NCBI GenBank assembly: GCA_041662785.1
Contig: JBAZRW010000003.1
Coordinates: 143,866-207,865 of the forward strand
Origin: Bdellovibrionales bacterium
Lineage (GTDB): Bacteria > Pseudomonadota > Alphaproteobacteria > UBA9219
Reading direction: 5' to 3'
Length of the DNA stretch: 64,000 nt
Both the position numbers and the translations under genes were made by a program. The first letter of the stretch is position 1; each line of letters starts with the position of its first letter. This document shows, one piece after another, positions 8,790 through 21,599 of the stretch. A model generated the notes under the pieces. It saw nothing but the letters and a program-made list of their open reading frames with translations, ran no database searches and was not told the DNA's origin.

Positions 8790-11700
8790 ATGGCGCAGAG
8801 CAATCCTGTCGTTTCCGCAAAAACCACCAGCGGCGGCATTAGAATTCGCAAAAGCTTCGGTCGCATTCCCGAAGTGGCTGAGATGCCCAACCTTATTGAG
8901 GTTCAGCGCCGCTCTTATGAGTATTTCTTGCAGATGGATGTTCCTCCTGCAAAACGCGACCGCGTTGGTTTGCAAGAAGTCTTGCGTTCGGCTTTCCCGA
9001 TCCGCGACTTTGCAGAACGCGCCGTTCTGGACTTTGTCTCCTATGAACTGGAGCAGCCCAAATATGACGTTGAGGAATGCCAACAACGTGGCATGACTTT
9101 CGCCGCCCCCTTAAAGGTGACTTTGCGCCTGACGGTTTTTGATGTTGATGAGACTACGGGCGTCAAGTCCATCCGCGACATTAAAGAACAAGATGTTTAC
9201 ATGGGCGATATGCCTTTGATGACCGCCAACGGCACGTTCGTCGTGAACGGCACTGAGCGCGTGATCGTCAGCCAAATGCATCGCAGTCCGGGCGTGTTCT
9301 TTGACCATGATAAGGGCAAGACGCATGCTTCCGGCAAGTATCTGTTCGCCGCCCGCGTCATTCCTTATCGCGGTTCGTGGCTGGATTTTGAGTTCGACGC
9401 CAAGGATATGGTCTATGTCCGTATCGATCGCCGTCGCAAGCTGCCCGTCACCACGCTTCTCTATGCTTTGTATGGCGACGAGACGGAAAAGCTGCGCGTT
9501 AAGCGCGAGAAGGCTGGCAAGCCTTTAGAGCTTCATGAGATTCAAGGTATGGGCAAGGAAGAGATTTTAAGCTCTTTCTATGATCTCGTTCCTTATAAGA
9601 AGGTCAAGAATGGCTGGACGACTGCCTTTAATGCCGAGCGCGTCAAGGGTCAGAAGTTGGCCTCCAAGATTGTCGATGCCAAGAATGGCAAGACGGTTGC
9701 GGAAGAGGGGACTAAGATGACCCCGCGCCTAATCACCAAGCTGGTTGATGCGGGCCTGAAGGAAGTTTTGGTGCAGGCCGAGAACCTGATTGGTTCTTAC
9801 CTTGCTACCGATATGATCGACGAGAAGACGGGCGTTGTCTTGTTTGAAGCGGGCAATGAGCTGACCGCCGAGATCCTTGAGCAGATCGAAGCGACGGGCG
9901 TGAAGGAAATCCAGTTGCTGGGTATCGATCACGTCAATGTTGGCCCCTATATTCGCAACACGATGGCAGCGGATAAGAATGTCTCACGCGAAGACGCGTT
10001 GATCGACATTTACCGCGTTATGCGTCCGGGCGAGCCCCCCACCGTTGAATCGGCAGAGGCTTTGTTCCAAGGCTTGTTCTTTAACCTAGAGCGTTACGAT
10101 CTGTCGCCTGTGGGCCGCGTGAAGATGAACTCGCGCCTTGGTTTCAAGACCGACGATCAGGTTCGCGTTTTGCGCAAGGAAGACATCCTCAAGATCGTCA
10201 AGATCATGTGCGAGCTGAAAGATGGTCGCGGCGAGATTGACGACATCGATCACCTTGGCAACCGCCGCGTTCGCTCAGTCGGCGAATTGATGGAAAACCA
10301 ATATCGTCTTGGTCTGCTCCGTATGGAACGCGCGATCCGCGAGCGTATGAGCAGCATCGAGATTGACACGGTCATGCCTCATGACTTGATCAACGCGAAG
10401 CCTGCCGCTGCCGCTGTGCGTGAGTTTTTTGGCTCCTCGCAGCTCTCGCAGTTTATGGATCAAACGAACCCGCTGTCTGAAATCACGCATAAGCGTCGCG
10501 TTTCGGCCCTGGGGCCTGGTGGTTTGACGCGTGAACGTGCGGGCTTTGAAGTCCGCGACGTGCATCCCACGCATTATGGCCGTATCTGCCCGATTGAAAC
10601 ACCGGAAGGTCCGAATATCGGTCTGATCAACTCGCTGGCCACCTATGCCCGTGTGAACCAATATGGCTTTATCGAAAGCCCCTATCGCCGCGTGAAGAGC
10701 GCCAAGGTCACGAACGACGTGGTCTATCTCTCCGCGATGGAAGAAGGCCAATATACGATTGCTCAGGCGAACTCAGAGCTTGATAAGAACGGCAAGTTTG
10801 TTTTGGAAATGATTGTTTGCCGTAAGAACGGCGAAGTCATTGTCGCCGCCGCCGAGGAAATCGATTTCATCGACGTCTCGCCCAAGCAAATCGTGTCCGT
10901 CGCCGCCGCGCTCATCCCGTTCCTTGAGAACGATGACGCGAACCGCGCTCTTATGGGCTCGAACATGCAACGTCAAGCCGTTCCCTTGTTGCGCAACGAT
11001 GCGCCGCTGGTGGGTACGGGTATGGAAGGCGTTGTGGCACGCGATTCCGGCGTGGCCGTTGTGGCTCGCCGTTCGGGCATCGTGGATCAGGTTGACGCGA
11101 CGCGCGTTGTTGTGCGTGCGACAGAAAATCCCGATCCAACCGCGCCGACGGTTGATATTTACAACATGTTGAAGTTCCAACGCTCGAACCAAAGCACCTG
11201 CATCACGCAGCGCCCGATTATCAAGGTCGGCGATCAGGTTCAGGCGGGGCAGATCATTGCCGATGGTCCTTCCACGCAGTATGGTGAGTTGGCCTTGGGC
11301 CGTAACGTGCTGGTCGCGTTTATGCCTTGGAACGGCTACAACTTCGAAGATTCGATCTTGATTTCCGAACGTATCGTCAGCGAAGACGTGTTCACCTCTA
11401 TTCACATCGAAGAGTTCGAAGTGATGGCGCGTGACACCAAGCTGGGTCAGGAAGAAATCACACGCGACATTCCGAACGTCGGCGAAGAAGCCCTGAAGGC
11501 TCTTGACGAAGCGGGCATCGTGTATGTCGGCGCGGAAGTCAATCCGGGGGATATTCTGGTCGGTAAAGTGACGCCCAAGGGCGAAAGTCCCATGACGCCG
11601 GAAGAAAAACTCCTTCGCGCCATCTTTGGTGAAAAGGCTGCTGACGTGCGCGACACGTCGCTTCGTCTTCCGCCGGGTGTGACGGGAACCATCGTCGAAG

Positions 11701-13055
11701 TGCGCGTGTTCTCGCGTCGCGGCGTCGAGAAAGATCAACGTGCCATTGCGATTGAACGGAGCGAAATCGAACGCCTCGCCAAGGATCGCGATGATGAGCG
11801 TCTGATCATCGAGCGCGGCTATTTTGAGCGTTTGCGCCATCATCTGGTTGGGCAAAAGGCTTCGGCGGGTCCCAAGAATTTCCCGACGGGCAAAGCCATC
11901 ACGGAAGAAATGCTGGCCGAGTTCACCAAGGGTCAATGGCGTCAGGTTAGCGTCAAGGACGACAAGGCGATGGAAAAGGTTGAAGCCATCGGTAAGGTCT
12001 TTGATGAACAGTTGAACGCTTTGAAGAAACGCTTTGAAGACAAGGTTGGCAAGCTGCAACGCGGCGACGAATTGCCTCCCGGTGTCATGAAGCTGGTCAA
12101 GGTGTTTGTGGCCGTGAAGCGCAAGCTTCAACCGGGTGATAAGATGGCCGGTCGTCACGGGAACAAGGGTGTCGTTTCGCGCATCCTGCCTGTTGAAGAT
12201 ATGCCTTATCTGCCCGATGGTCGCCCTGTTGACATCGTCCTCAATCCTTTGGGCGTGCCTTCGCGTATGAACGTCGGACAAATCCTTGAAACGCATTTGG
12301 GGTGGGCGTCGGCCAACCTTGGCCGTCAAATCGGTCAAGCGCTGGATGCCTATCAGCTTCAAATCGAGCAAGAGAAAAAGGCGTCGCTGGGCGATGTTCG
12401 CACTAAGCTTAAGGCCGTTTATGGCGATGACCTTTACAAGGCCGAGATTGCTGGGCTTTCCGACGAAGATACGGCTGGCCTTGCCAACAATCTGCGCGGC
12501 GGCGTTCCCTTTGCCACGCCCGTCTTTGACGGCGCGCGCGAGGCGGATATCGAACGCATGCTAGAGATGGCGGGTCTTGCCACATCGGGTCAGGAAACGC
12601 TGATCGATGGCCGTACAGGCGAAGCCTTCGACCGCAAGGTGACGGTTGGGTATATCTATATGCTCAAGCTGCACCATTTGGTTGATGACAAGATCCATGC
12701 GCGTTCCATCGGGCCTTACAGCCTTGTGACGCAACAGCCTTTGGGCGGTAAGGCGCAGTTCGGCGGCCAACGCTTCGGTGAAATGGAAGTCTGGGCGCTG
12801 GAAGCTTACGGCGCGGCGTACACGTTGCAGGAAATGTTGACGGTCAAGTCGGATGACGTGACGGGTCGTGCGAAGGTCTATGAGGCCATCGTGCGCGGTG
12901 ACGACAACTTTGAATCCGGCATTCCTGAATCCTTCAACGTGTTGGTCAAGGAATTGCGTTCCTTGGGTCTGAACGTTGATCTGGACCAAAAGAAGCTGTT
13001 GGAGCTGGCGCAGGCTGAAGAAGATGCGGATGCCGCAGAAGCAGCAGCGGAATAG
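8790..13055 (+). CDS. rpoB: DNA-directed RNA polymerase beta subunit
   Basis: RpoB forms half of the polymerase catalytic cleft and the rifampicin pocket. The product is about 1421 residues, normal for alphaproteobacteria. The rifampicin region is present (SQLSQFMDQTNPLSEITHKR then SALGPGGLTRERAGFEVRDV), as are the conserved GYNFEDSILISER and GDKMAGRHGNKGV segments. The ATG at 8790 is preceded closely by GAGGA and gives the usual MAQSN start; an upstream in-frame ATG at 8772 would overlap the ribosome site. The gene is normally preceded by rplJ and rplL, which are not here. It is followed, 12 bases on, by a GIY-YIG gene in place of rpoC. Confidence 0.98.
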   Translation: MAQSNPVVSAKTTSGGIRIRKSFGRIPEVAEMPNLIEVQRRSYEYFLQMDVPPAKRDRVGLQEVLRSAFPIRDFAERAVLDFVSYELEQPKYDVEECQQRGMTFAAPLKVTLRLTVFDVDETTGVKSIRDIKEQDVYMGDMPLMTANGTFVVNGTERVIVSQMHRSPGVFFDHDKGKTHASGKYLFAARVIPYRGSWLDFEFDAKDMVYVRIDRRRKLPVTTLLYALYGDETEKLRVKREKAGKPLELHEIQGMGKEEILSSFYDLVPYKKVKNGWTTAFNAERVKGQKLASKIVDAKNGKTVAEEGTKMTPRLITKLVDAGLKEVLVQAENLIGSYLATDMIDEKTGVVLFEAGNELTAEILEQIEATGVKEIQLLGIDHVNVGPYIRNTMAADKNVSREDALIDIYRVMRPGEPPTVESAEALFQGLFFNLERYDLSPVGRVKMNSRLGFKTDDQVRVLRKEDILKIVKIMCELKDGRGEIDDIDHLGNRRVRSVGELMENQYRLGLLRMERAIRERMSSIEIDTVMPHDLINAKPAAAAVREFFGSSQLSQFMDQTNPLSEITHKRRVSALGPGGLTRERAGFEVRDVHPTHYGRICPIETPEGPNIGLINSLATYARVNQYGFIESPYRRVKSAKVTNDVVYLSAMEEGQYTIAQANSELDKNGKFVLEMIVCRKNGEVIVAAAEEIDFIDVSPKQIVSVAAALIPFLENDDANRALMGSNMQRQAVPLLRNDAPLVGTGMEGVVARDSGVAVVARRSGIVDQVDATRVVVRATENPDPTAPTVDIYNMLKFQRSNQSTCITQRPIIKVGDQVQAGQIIADGPSTQYGELALGRNVLVAFMPWNGYNFEDSILISERIVSEDVFTSIHIEEFEVMARDTKLGQEEITRDIPNVGEEALKALDEAGIVYVGAEVNPGDILVGKVTPKGESPMTPEEKLLRAIFGEKAADVRDTSLRLPPGVTGTIVEVRVFSRRGVEKDQRAIAIERSEIERLAKDRDDERLIIERGYFERLRHHLVGQKASAGPKNFPTGKAITEEMLAEFTKGQWRQVSVKDDKAMEKVEAIGKVFDEQLNALKKRFEDKVGKLQRGDELPPGVMKLVKVFVAVKRKLQPGDKMAGRHGNKGVVSRILPVEDMPYLPDGRPVDIVLNPLGVPSRMNVGQILETHLGWASANLGRQIGQALDAYQLQIEQEKKASLGDVRTKLKAVYGDDLYKAEIAGLSDEDTAGLANNLRGGVPFATPVFDGAREADIERMLEMAGLATSGQETLIDGRTGEAFDRKVTVGYIYMLKLHHLVDDKIHARSIGPYSLVTQQPLGGKAQFGGQRFGEMEVWALEAYGAAYTLQEMLTVKSDDVTGRAKVYEAIVRGDDNFESGIPESFNVLVKELRSLGLNVDLDQKKLLELAQAEEDADAAEAAAE

Positions 13056-13067
13056 GACTATAATACA

Positions 13068-13358
13068 ATGACTGGCGGATATTTTTATATTCTTGCCAGT
13101 CAGAGAAACGGGACACTTTATGTTGGCGTTACGAACGATTTAGCAAGACGCGTGGCGGAACATAAGGAAGGCAAGATAAAAGGGTTTTCGACGCGTTACG
13201 GGATTAAGACGCTGGTTTATTACGAAGTTTATGATCGCATTCTTGATGCGATTGCTCGTGAAAAAGGCGTCAAGGAATGGAAACGCGCTTGGAAGTTGGA
13301 ATTGATCGAGAGCACGAATCCGGAATGGAGGGATTTGTATCTTGATCTAAACAAATAG
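13068..13358 (+). CDS. GIY-YIG domain protein between rpoB and rpoC
   Basis: The 96-residue protein is a single GIY-YIG nuclease-fold domain of the small UPF0213/YhbQ-like type: GGYFYILASQRNGTLYVGVT at the N-terminus (GIY and YIG equivalents are FYI and YVG), then the catalytic arginine in DLARRVAEHK and a KGFSTRYG-x-LVYYE segment with the later glutamate. These proteins are common, often in several copies, beside palindromic repeats in alphaproteobacteria, and their cellular role is not settled. The start follows AGGAC at a normal distance. Its stop TAG (13356-13358) abuts a palindromic repeat. Position inside the rpoB-rpoC gap is very unusual and suggests insertion with the repeat. Confidence 0.88.
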   Translation: MTGGYFYILASQRNGTLYVGVTNDLARRVAEHKEGKIKGFSTRYGIKTLVYYEVYDRILDAIAREKGVKEWKRAWKLELIESTNPEWRDLYLDLNK

Positions 13359-13466
13359 CGTCATTCCGGCGCAAGCCGGAATCCAGCGCCGAGTGTCCAC
13401 GAGGCGTATGAGTCATAAGCGCCGCAGACGCGGCGCACTGGATCCCGACTTTCGTCGGGATGACGC
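13359..13466. repeat. REP-like palindromic repeat pair
   Basis: An outward inverted pair: CGTCATTCCGGCGCAAGCCG at the left and its relative ending CGTCGGGATGACGC at the right, with an inner GC-rich palindrome around GCGCCGCAGACGCGGCGC. It belongs to the family found at twelve other places in the window. It starts directly after the GIY-YIG stop codon. Confidence 0.85.
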
Positions 13467-13542
13467 AAGGGATGAGGTTTGGCGAAATAGAGCGAGAGTT
13501 GTTATAACGAATACGATGCAGAGGAATAGGAGAATAATCGCG

Positions 13543-13872
13543 ATGCCAATGACAAAGCAAATGCGTTTTGATGTGAGCAAACTGCCAGAAGGCAAGTATA
13601 CGGCCTTTGTGCAGGCGCGTCTTGTTTCTGATTGGCAGCGAGTGGCCGAAGAGCTTGAGAAAGTTGGGGGTGGCATTTATGCGACGAATAATGTTTCGCG
13701 TATCGTGGATGTCAGGGGATGCAATAAAAAGGATCTTCTGGCAATAGCTGCTAGCGATTCCGCATGGCGAATTCTTCCCGTTCGCGAGGATAACAAAATT
13801 TTGGTGATGCGCGCACATGTTCACCATTTGGTACAAGGCAACAACCTACCTTCGAAATTGAATATCGCCTAA
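13543..13872 (+). CDS. hypothetical protein between rpoB and rpoC
   Basis: I do not recognise this 109-residue soluble protein. The ATG at 13543 follows AGGAG (13528-13532) and starts MPMTKQMRFDVSKLPEGKYT. A longer upstream extension would be translated from the palindromic repeat and looks spurious. The middle (WQRVAEELEKVGGGIYATNN) reads like an alpha/beta domain; there is no signal peptide or membrane segment. It ends 26 bases before rpoC, so it is likely co-transcribed with the polymerase genes. Confidence 0.65.
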   Translation: MPMTKQMRFDVSKLPEGKYTAFVQARLVSDWQRVAEELEKVGGGIYATNNVSRIVDVRGCNKKDLLAIAASDSAWRILPVREDNKILVMRAHVHHLVQGNNLPSKLNIA

Positions 13873-13898
13873 GCGAAGCGTCTTATCGGGAGCGACAA

Positions 13899-18086
<4,188 letters not shown>

Positions 18087-18114
18087 GTTTGAATAGATAG
18101 ACGTCGTTATCAAG

Positions 18115-18152
18115 AAGGCGGAAAAGGACAGGATTCTTTTTCCGCCTTTTTT
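18115..18152 (+). terminator. rpoC terminator
   Basis: AAGGCGGAAAA (18115-18125) pairs exactly with TTTTCCGCCTT (18138-18148) and is followed by further T residues. It lies 28 bases after the rpoC stop. Confidence 0.85.
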
Positions 18153-18169
18153 GTAGGCAAAATGACTAT

Positions 18170-18345
18170 TTATACCAATGAGCTTATGAACTGACGCGTA
18201 AAGAAAAAAGAAAACGGGATCCCCGCTTTCGCGGGGATGACGATAGCAGGATGAAATTAAACACAAAACCCGTCATTCCCGCGCAAGCGGGAATCCCGTT
18301 TGTTTTCTTTCTCAACGAGTCGTTTCATGAGCCGTTTGGTATTAC
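18170..18345. repeat. large composite inverted repeat with REP core
   Basis: Two REP-like palindromes in inverted order (ending GCGGGGATGACGA at about 18243 and starting CGTCATTCCCGCGCAAGCGG at about 18271) are bracketed by longer imperfect inverted arms: TATACCAATGAGCTTATGAA on the left matches the complement of the right end (TTTCATGAGCCGTTTGGTAT), and both arms carry AAAGAAAA-rich sequence next to CGGGAT. The whole unit looks like a miniature element. Confidence 0.75.
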
Positions 18346-18459
18346 TCACAAGCCTTAACGCTTGAAAGTAATAAAATTATGCCTCAAAAAGTCAGAAACA
18401 AGCTACAATGATTGAGCAATATGAGTGTTCAAACGATTTTGAAAGAGAGGAATTTTATC

Positions 18460-19074
18460 ATGAACATCATTCAAGAAGATAAGGCGCCAACCGCTTTTCA
18501 AAAAGCTGCCAACGCGGTCACCCGTGTGGTGGAAGTTATTGGTTGGGATTTTACAACTATTGCTGCCGCGACAGGAGCAACTGCTGCTCTGACGGGAAGC
18601 GCTGCTGCTTCATGCGTTGCTATGTGTGTCGCCTCATTTTTTACTGATACTGGGCCTTATAATGATAGCTTTAGTCGGTATCTGATTAAAGCGAGTCTTT
18701 GTATTGGCGGTTTCATTTTTGCTGTGGGGGGAACACTCTTTAGTTCTTCCGCTGAAATGACTCGAAAAGCTGGAGAGGCGGCGCTTAATCAGGTTATTGA
18801 AACGGGCGCACCAAGCGTTTCTGTCCCCCTATCAACAAGAGATTTCATGACAGGCTTTGGTAAGAAGATTTCTGTGACGGGGACGGCTGAAACATTACGT
18901 CAAAATGACTCAGCGACATTTCTTCTGGCATCAGTCAACGGCAAACCGCACTATTATTTTATTCACAGAAATGCTGATGGCTCTTTAGTAAGAGATTTCT
19001 CCGGCCGTCCCAAAAGAGAAGAAATCCCCTTGCGTGCGCACGATTACAAGTATTCGACCCACGATCCAAGATAG
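18460..19074 (+). CDS. hypothetical membrane protein
   Basis: I do not recognise this protein of about 204 residues. The ATG at 18460 has GAGAGG (18445-18450) before it; an upstream in-frame start exists but lacks a site. It has two hydrophobic helices (around FTTIAAATGATAALTGSAAA and YLIKASLCIGGFIFAVGGTL) and a C-terminal soluble half with a beta-rich segment (ATFLLASVNGKPHYYFIHRN). There is no signal cleavage site. It stands alone between palindromic repeats, so context gives no role. Confidence 0.6.
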   Translation: MNIIQEDKAPTAFQKAANAVTRVVEVIGWDFTTIAAATGATAALTGSAAASCVAMCVASFFTDTGPYNDSFSRYLIKASLCIGGFIFAVGGTLFSSSAEMTRKAGEAALNQVIETGAPSVSVPLSTRDFMTGFGKKISVTGTAETLRQNDSATFLLASVNGKPHYYFIHRNADGSLVRDFSGRPKREEIPLRAHDYKYSTHDPR

Positions 19075-19083
19075 ATGGAAAGA

Positions 19084-19240
19084 AACCAAACGGGATGCCC
19101 GCTTTCCCCCTACGCCCTTCGGGCTTCGGCGCGACAGGTCGCGGGCATGACGATAGAGGGTTAGATTTAAACACATATCCTGTCATTCCCGCCCCGTATC
19201 AAGTACGGGGCAGGCTCCAGCGGGAATCCAGTTTGTTTTC
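19084..19240. repeat. REP-like palindromic repeat
   Basis: A GGGATGCCCGC...GCGGGCATGACGA palindrome is followed by TGTCATTCCCGCCCC...GCGGGAATCCAG in inverted order. An inner hairpin (ACGCCCTTCGGGCTTCGGCGC) is present. It fills most of the gap between the hypothetical membrane protein and the AhpD-like gene. Confidence 0.75.
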
Positions 19241-19287
19241 TATCTTAATGAGTCACGTCATCGTGCCATTTGTATAAAATAGGTGGT

Positions 19288-19755
19288 TTACCCCTGTGGT
19301 GGGTCAGAAAAACGAAGGCCAACGCCAAGGCGGTTCCAACTGTTGATTCCGCCGACGGCAAGCGTCAAAAAGACGATTTCTTTTTCGGAAAAGTTCTTTT
19401 TTAGATTTTCATAAAGGGAATCTGATGCTCCTTGCGTGGCGACGTTTGTTAGGGACTCTGTCCAAGCTAACGCGGCGCGTTCTCTTTCCGAGAAAACTTC
19501 GGCATCATGCCAAACCGCCGTTAAATCTATTTTTGTCGCGTCCACACCCAATTTGCGGGCCATCATTAGGTGATGTTTGACGCAAAAAGTGCAGCCGTTG
19601 ATTTGCGAAGCTCTCAGTTTGACAAGCTCCAAAAGGTCTTTGCCTAAAACACCGGATTCATCGATAGCCTTGACAACGGACATCATGGCCCCCAGCGCCT
19701 CTGGCGCCAGTTTGCAAAAAACATCGAAATCAATGCGGGCATTGGGGGAGGACAT
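19288..19755 (-). CDS. carboxymuconolactone decarboxylase / AhpD-like protein
   Basis: The 155-residue protein carries the AhpD-type redox motif CTFCVKHHLMMARKLG (Cys-x-x-Cys with a histidine four residues on), preceded by LVKLRASQINGC. Members act as alkylhydroperoxidase-like antioxidant thiol proteins. The C-terminal part NSWNRLGVGLRF is also typical of the subfamily. The ATG at 19755 has AAGGAAA upstream. No peroxiredoxin gene is adjacent. It diverges from lipA. Confidence 0.88.
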   Translation of the reverse strand: MSSPNARIDFDVFCKLAPEALGAMMSVVKAIDESGVLGKDLLELVKLRASQINGCTFCVKHHLMMARKLGVDATKIDLTAVWHDAEVFSERERAALAWTESLTNVATQGASDSLYENLKKNFSEKEIVFLTLAVGGINSWNRLGVGLRFSDPPQG

Positions 19756-19853
19756 GGATATTTCCTTTCATAGGACATATTTTTTGCATCAAGATGACGA
19801 ACAGGATAAGCTCTTTTTCTTAAAATGAAATTAATGAACAGGCAGGCTTTTTG

Positions 19854-20780
19854 ATGAGTGATCGTTCGCTGCGCCATCCAGAGAAACAAAAGAATACGGA
19901 CAGCTTTGGCCCGCCCAAGCCAGAGTGGCTGCACGTGCGTGCGCCAGCTGGGTTTAATTATGCCAAGACGCTGGAGCTTATGCAGGGGCAAAAGCTCACC
20001 ACCGTGTGCCAAGAGGCGGCTTGCCCCAATATCGGTGAGTGTTGGAAGCGTAAACATGCGGCCTTTATGATCATGGGCGATATTTGCACGCGGGCGTGCG
20101 CATTTTGCAATGTTGCGACAGGCAAGCCCAAGCGCCTTGATAAGGGCGAGCCGGAAAGGCTGGCCGCCGCCGCCGCGCAGATGGGCTTGAAGTATGTCAT
20201 CGTGACATCGGTGGATCGTGATGATTTGTCCGATGGCGGCGCGGCGCATTTCGCGAATGTGATCGCGGCGCTGCGCGCGGGCGTGCCGGACTGCGTGATT
20301 GAAGTATTGACTCCCGATTTCAAGAATAAGGAGGGCGGGGCGCAGACCCTCGCCGCCGCACGTCCCGATGTGTTCAATCATAACCTTGAAACCGTGCCGC
20401 GTTTGTATCCAGCGATCCGGCCCGGAGCGCGGTGTTTTACTTCGCTGCGGCTGTTGCAGCAGGTCAAGGAAATTGACGCTTCCATCTTTACCAAGTCGGG
20501 CTTGATGGTTGGCCTTGGCGAAACGAAGGAGGAAATAGGGCAGGTGATGGACGACCTTCGCGCCGCTGGCGTGGACTTCCTAACCATCGGCCAGTATTTG
20601 CAGCCAACGCCCAAGCATGCGCCGCTTGATCGCTATGTCACACCGGACGAGTTCGCCGCTTATGCCAAGATGGCCAAGGCCAAGGGCTTTTCGCTGGTGT
20701 CTAGCTCTCCGCTCACGCGATCCTCGTATTTTGCGGATGAGGATTTTAAGAAACTAAAGGCCTCCCGTGATGAACAGTAA
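19854..20780 (+). CDS. lipA: lipoyl synthase
   Basis: LipA is a radical-SAM enzyme that inserts two sulfurs into protein-bound octanoyl groups. The auxiliary cluster motif is CQEAACPNIGEC, the SAM cluster motif is CTRACAFCNVATG (Cys-x3-Cys-x2-Cys), and the C-terminal serine ligand lies in LTRSSYFAD. I take the ATG at 19854; a TTG lies just before it. The end overlaps the ung start by about ten bases, so the two are co-translated. No lipB is visible nearby. Confidence 0.96.
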   Translation: MSDRSLRHPEKQKNTDSFGPPKPEWLHVRAPAGFNYAKTLELMQGQKLTTVCQEAACPNIGECWKRKHAAFMIMGDICTRACAFCNVATGKPKRLDKGEPERLAAAAAQMGLKYVIVTSVDRDDLSDGGAAHFANVIAALRAGVPDCVIEVLTPDFKNKEGGAQTLAAARPDVFNHNLETVPRLYPAIRPGARCFTSLRLLQQVKEIDASIFTKSGLMVGLGETKEEIGQVMDDLRAAGVDFLTIGQYLQPTPKHAPLDRYVTPDEFAAYAKMAKAKGFSLVSSSPLTRSSYFADEDFKKLKASRDEQ

Positions 20781-21453
20781 TGCGATTAAACTCGATCCCT
20801 CATGGCTTGCCGTGATTGGCGGCGAGTTCGACCAACCCTATATGCAAAAGCTGAAGCAGTTTTTGCTGGAGGAGAAAACGGGGCGGCACATTGTCTATCC
20901 GCGCGGCGACCATATCTTTAACGCGCTGAACGCGATTCCGTTTGATCGCGTGCGTGTTGTTATCATCGGACAAGACCCCTATCACGGCGAGGGGCAGGCG
21001 CATGGTCTTTGCTTTTCAGTGCAGGATGGCGTGGCGCTGCCGCCCAGCCTTATCAATATCTATAAGGAAATTGCGGCGGAGTATGGCTGCGCGATGCCCA
21101 AAAGCGGCGACCTTACGCGCTGGGCAAAGCAAGGCGTCTTGCTGCTTAATGCAACGCTGACCGTGCGGGCGGGGCAGGCGGGCTCTCATCAAAACAAAGG
21201 GTGGGAGACATTCACCGACGCCGTGATCCGCGCCGTGAATGACCAGCGCGAGCATGTCGTGTTTTTGCTGTGGGGGGCCTATGCCCAAAAGAAGGGCGCG
21301 ATGATCGACCGCACGCGCCACAGCGTTCTAACCGCGCCGCATCCCTCGCCGCTTTCCGCGCACAGAGGGTTCCTAGGCTGCGGACACTTCCGCGCCGCCA
21401 ACGAATACCTTGTCCGGCAGGGGCAAGAGCCGATTGATTGGGTGGGGGAGTAA
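20770..21453 (+). CDS. ung: uracil-DNA glycosylase (family 1)
   Basis: Ung removes uracil from DNA at the start of base-excision repair. The catalytic aspartate loop is GQDPYHGEGQAHGLCFSV, the uracil-specific asparagine lies in LLLNATLTVRAG, and the minor-groove loop is HPSPLSAHRGFLGCGHF. Length of about 227 residues is normal. The start is either the GTG at 20767 or the adjacent ATG at 20770; both lie inside lipA. It ends just upstream of the oppositely oriented tRNA-Gly. Confidence 0.96.
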   Translation: MNSNAIKLDPSWLAVIGGEFDQPYMQKLKQFLLEEKTGRHIVYPRGDHIFNALNAIPFDRVRVVIIGQDPYHGEGQAHGLCFSVQDGVALPPSLINIYKEIAAEYGCAMPKSGDLTRWAKQGVLLLNATLTVRAGQAGSHQNKGWETFTDAVIRAVNDQREHVVFLLWGAYAQKKGAMIDRTRHSVLTAPHPSPLSAHRGFLGCGHFRAANEYLVRQGQEPIDWVGE

Positions 21454-21476
21454 GGCGCAGTCGCGCCCAAAAGAAA

Positions 21477-21550
21477 TGGAGCGGGTGAAGGGAATCGAAC
21501 CCTCATAGCCAGCTTGGAAGGCTGGTGCTTTACCACTAAGCTACACCCGC
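21477..21550 (-). tRNA. tRNA-Gly (anticodon TCC)
   Basis: A complete cloverleaf: acceptor GCGGGTG/CACCCGC, anticodon loop CTTCCAA on a CCAGC/GCTGG stem, T-loop TTCGATT and an encoded CCA end. This copy is intact and presumably functional. Confidence 0.95.
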
Positions 21551-21599
21551 TCATGGGTGGTTGTTCTGTATCATGCCGTTTTTACGGCGGCAAGCCGCC

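Noticed and set aside
10773..12371. Long open frame of 532 codons on the minus strand opposite rpoB
   Set aside because: It lies wholly inside rpoB, whose protein motifs are certain; the antisense frame has no family features and is a shadow of codon bias.
13393..13542. N-terminal extension of the unknown gene between rpoB and rpoC
   Set aside because: It would be translated from the palindromic repeat; a good ribosome site precedes the ATG at 13543.
18170..18345. CRISPR array
   Set aside because: Repeats are inverted palindrome pairs scattered singly between genes, not direct repeats with regular spacers, and no cas genes are seen.
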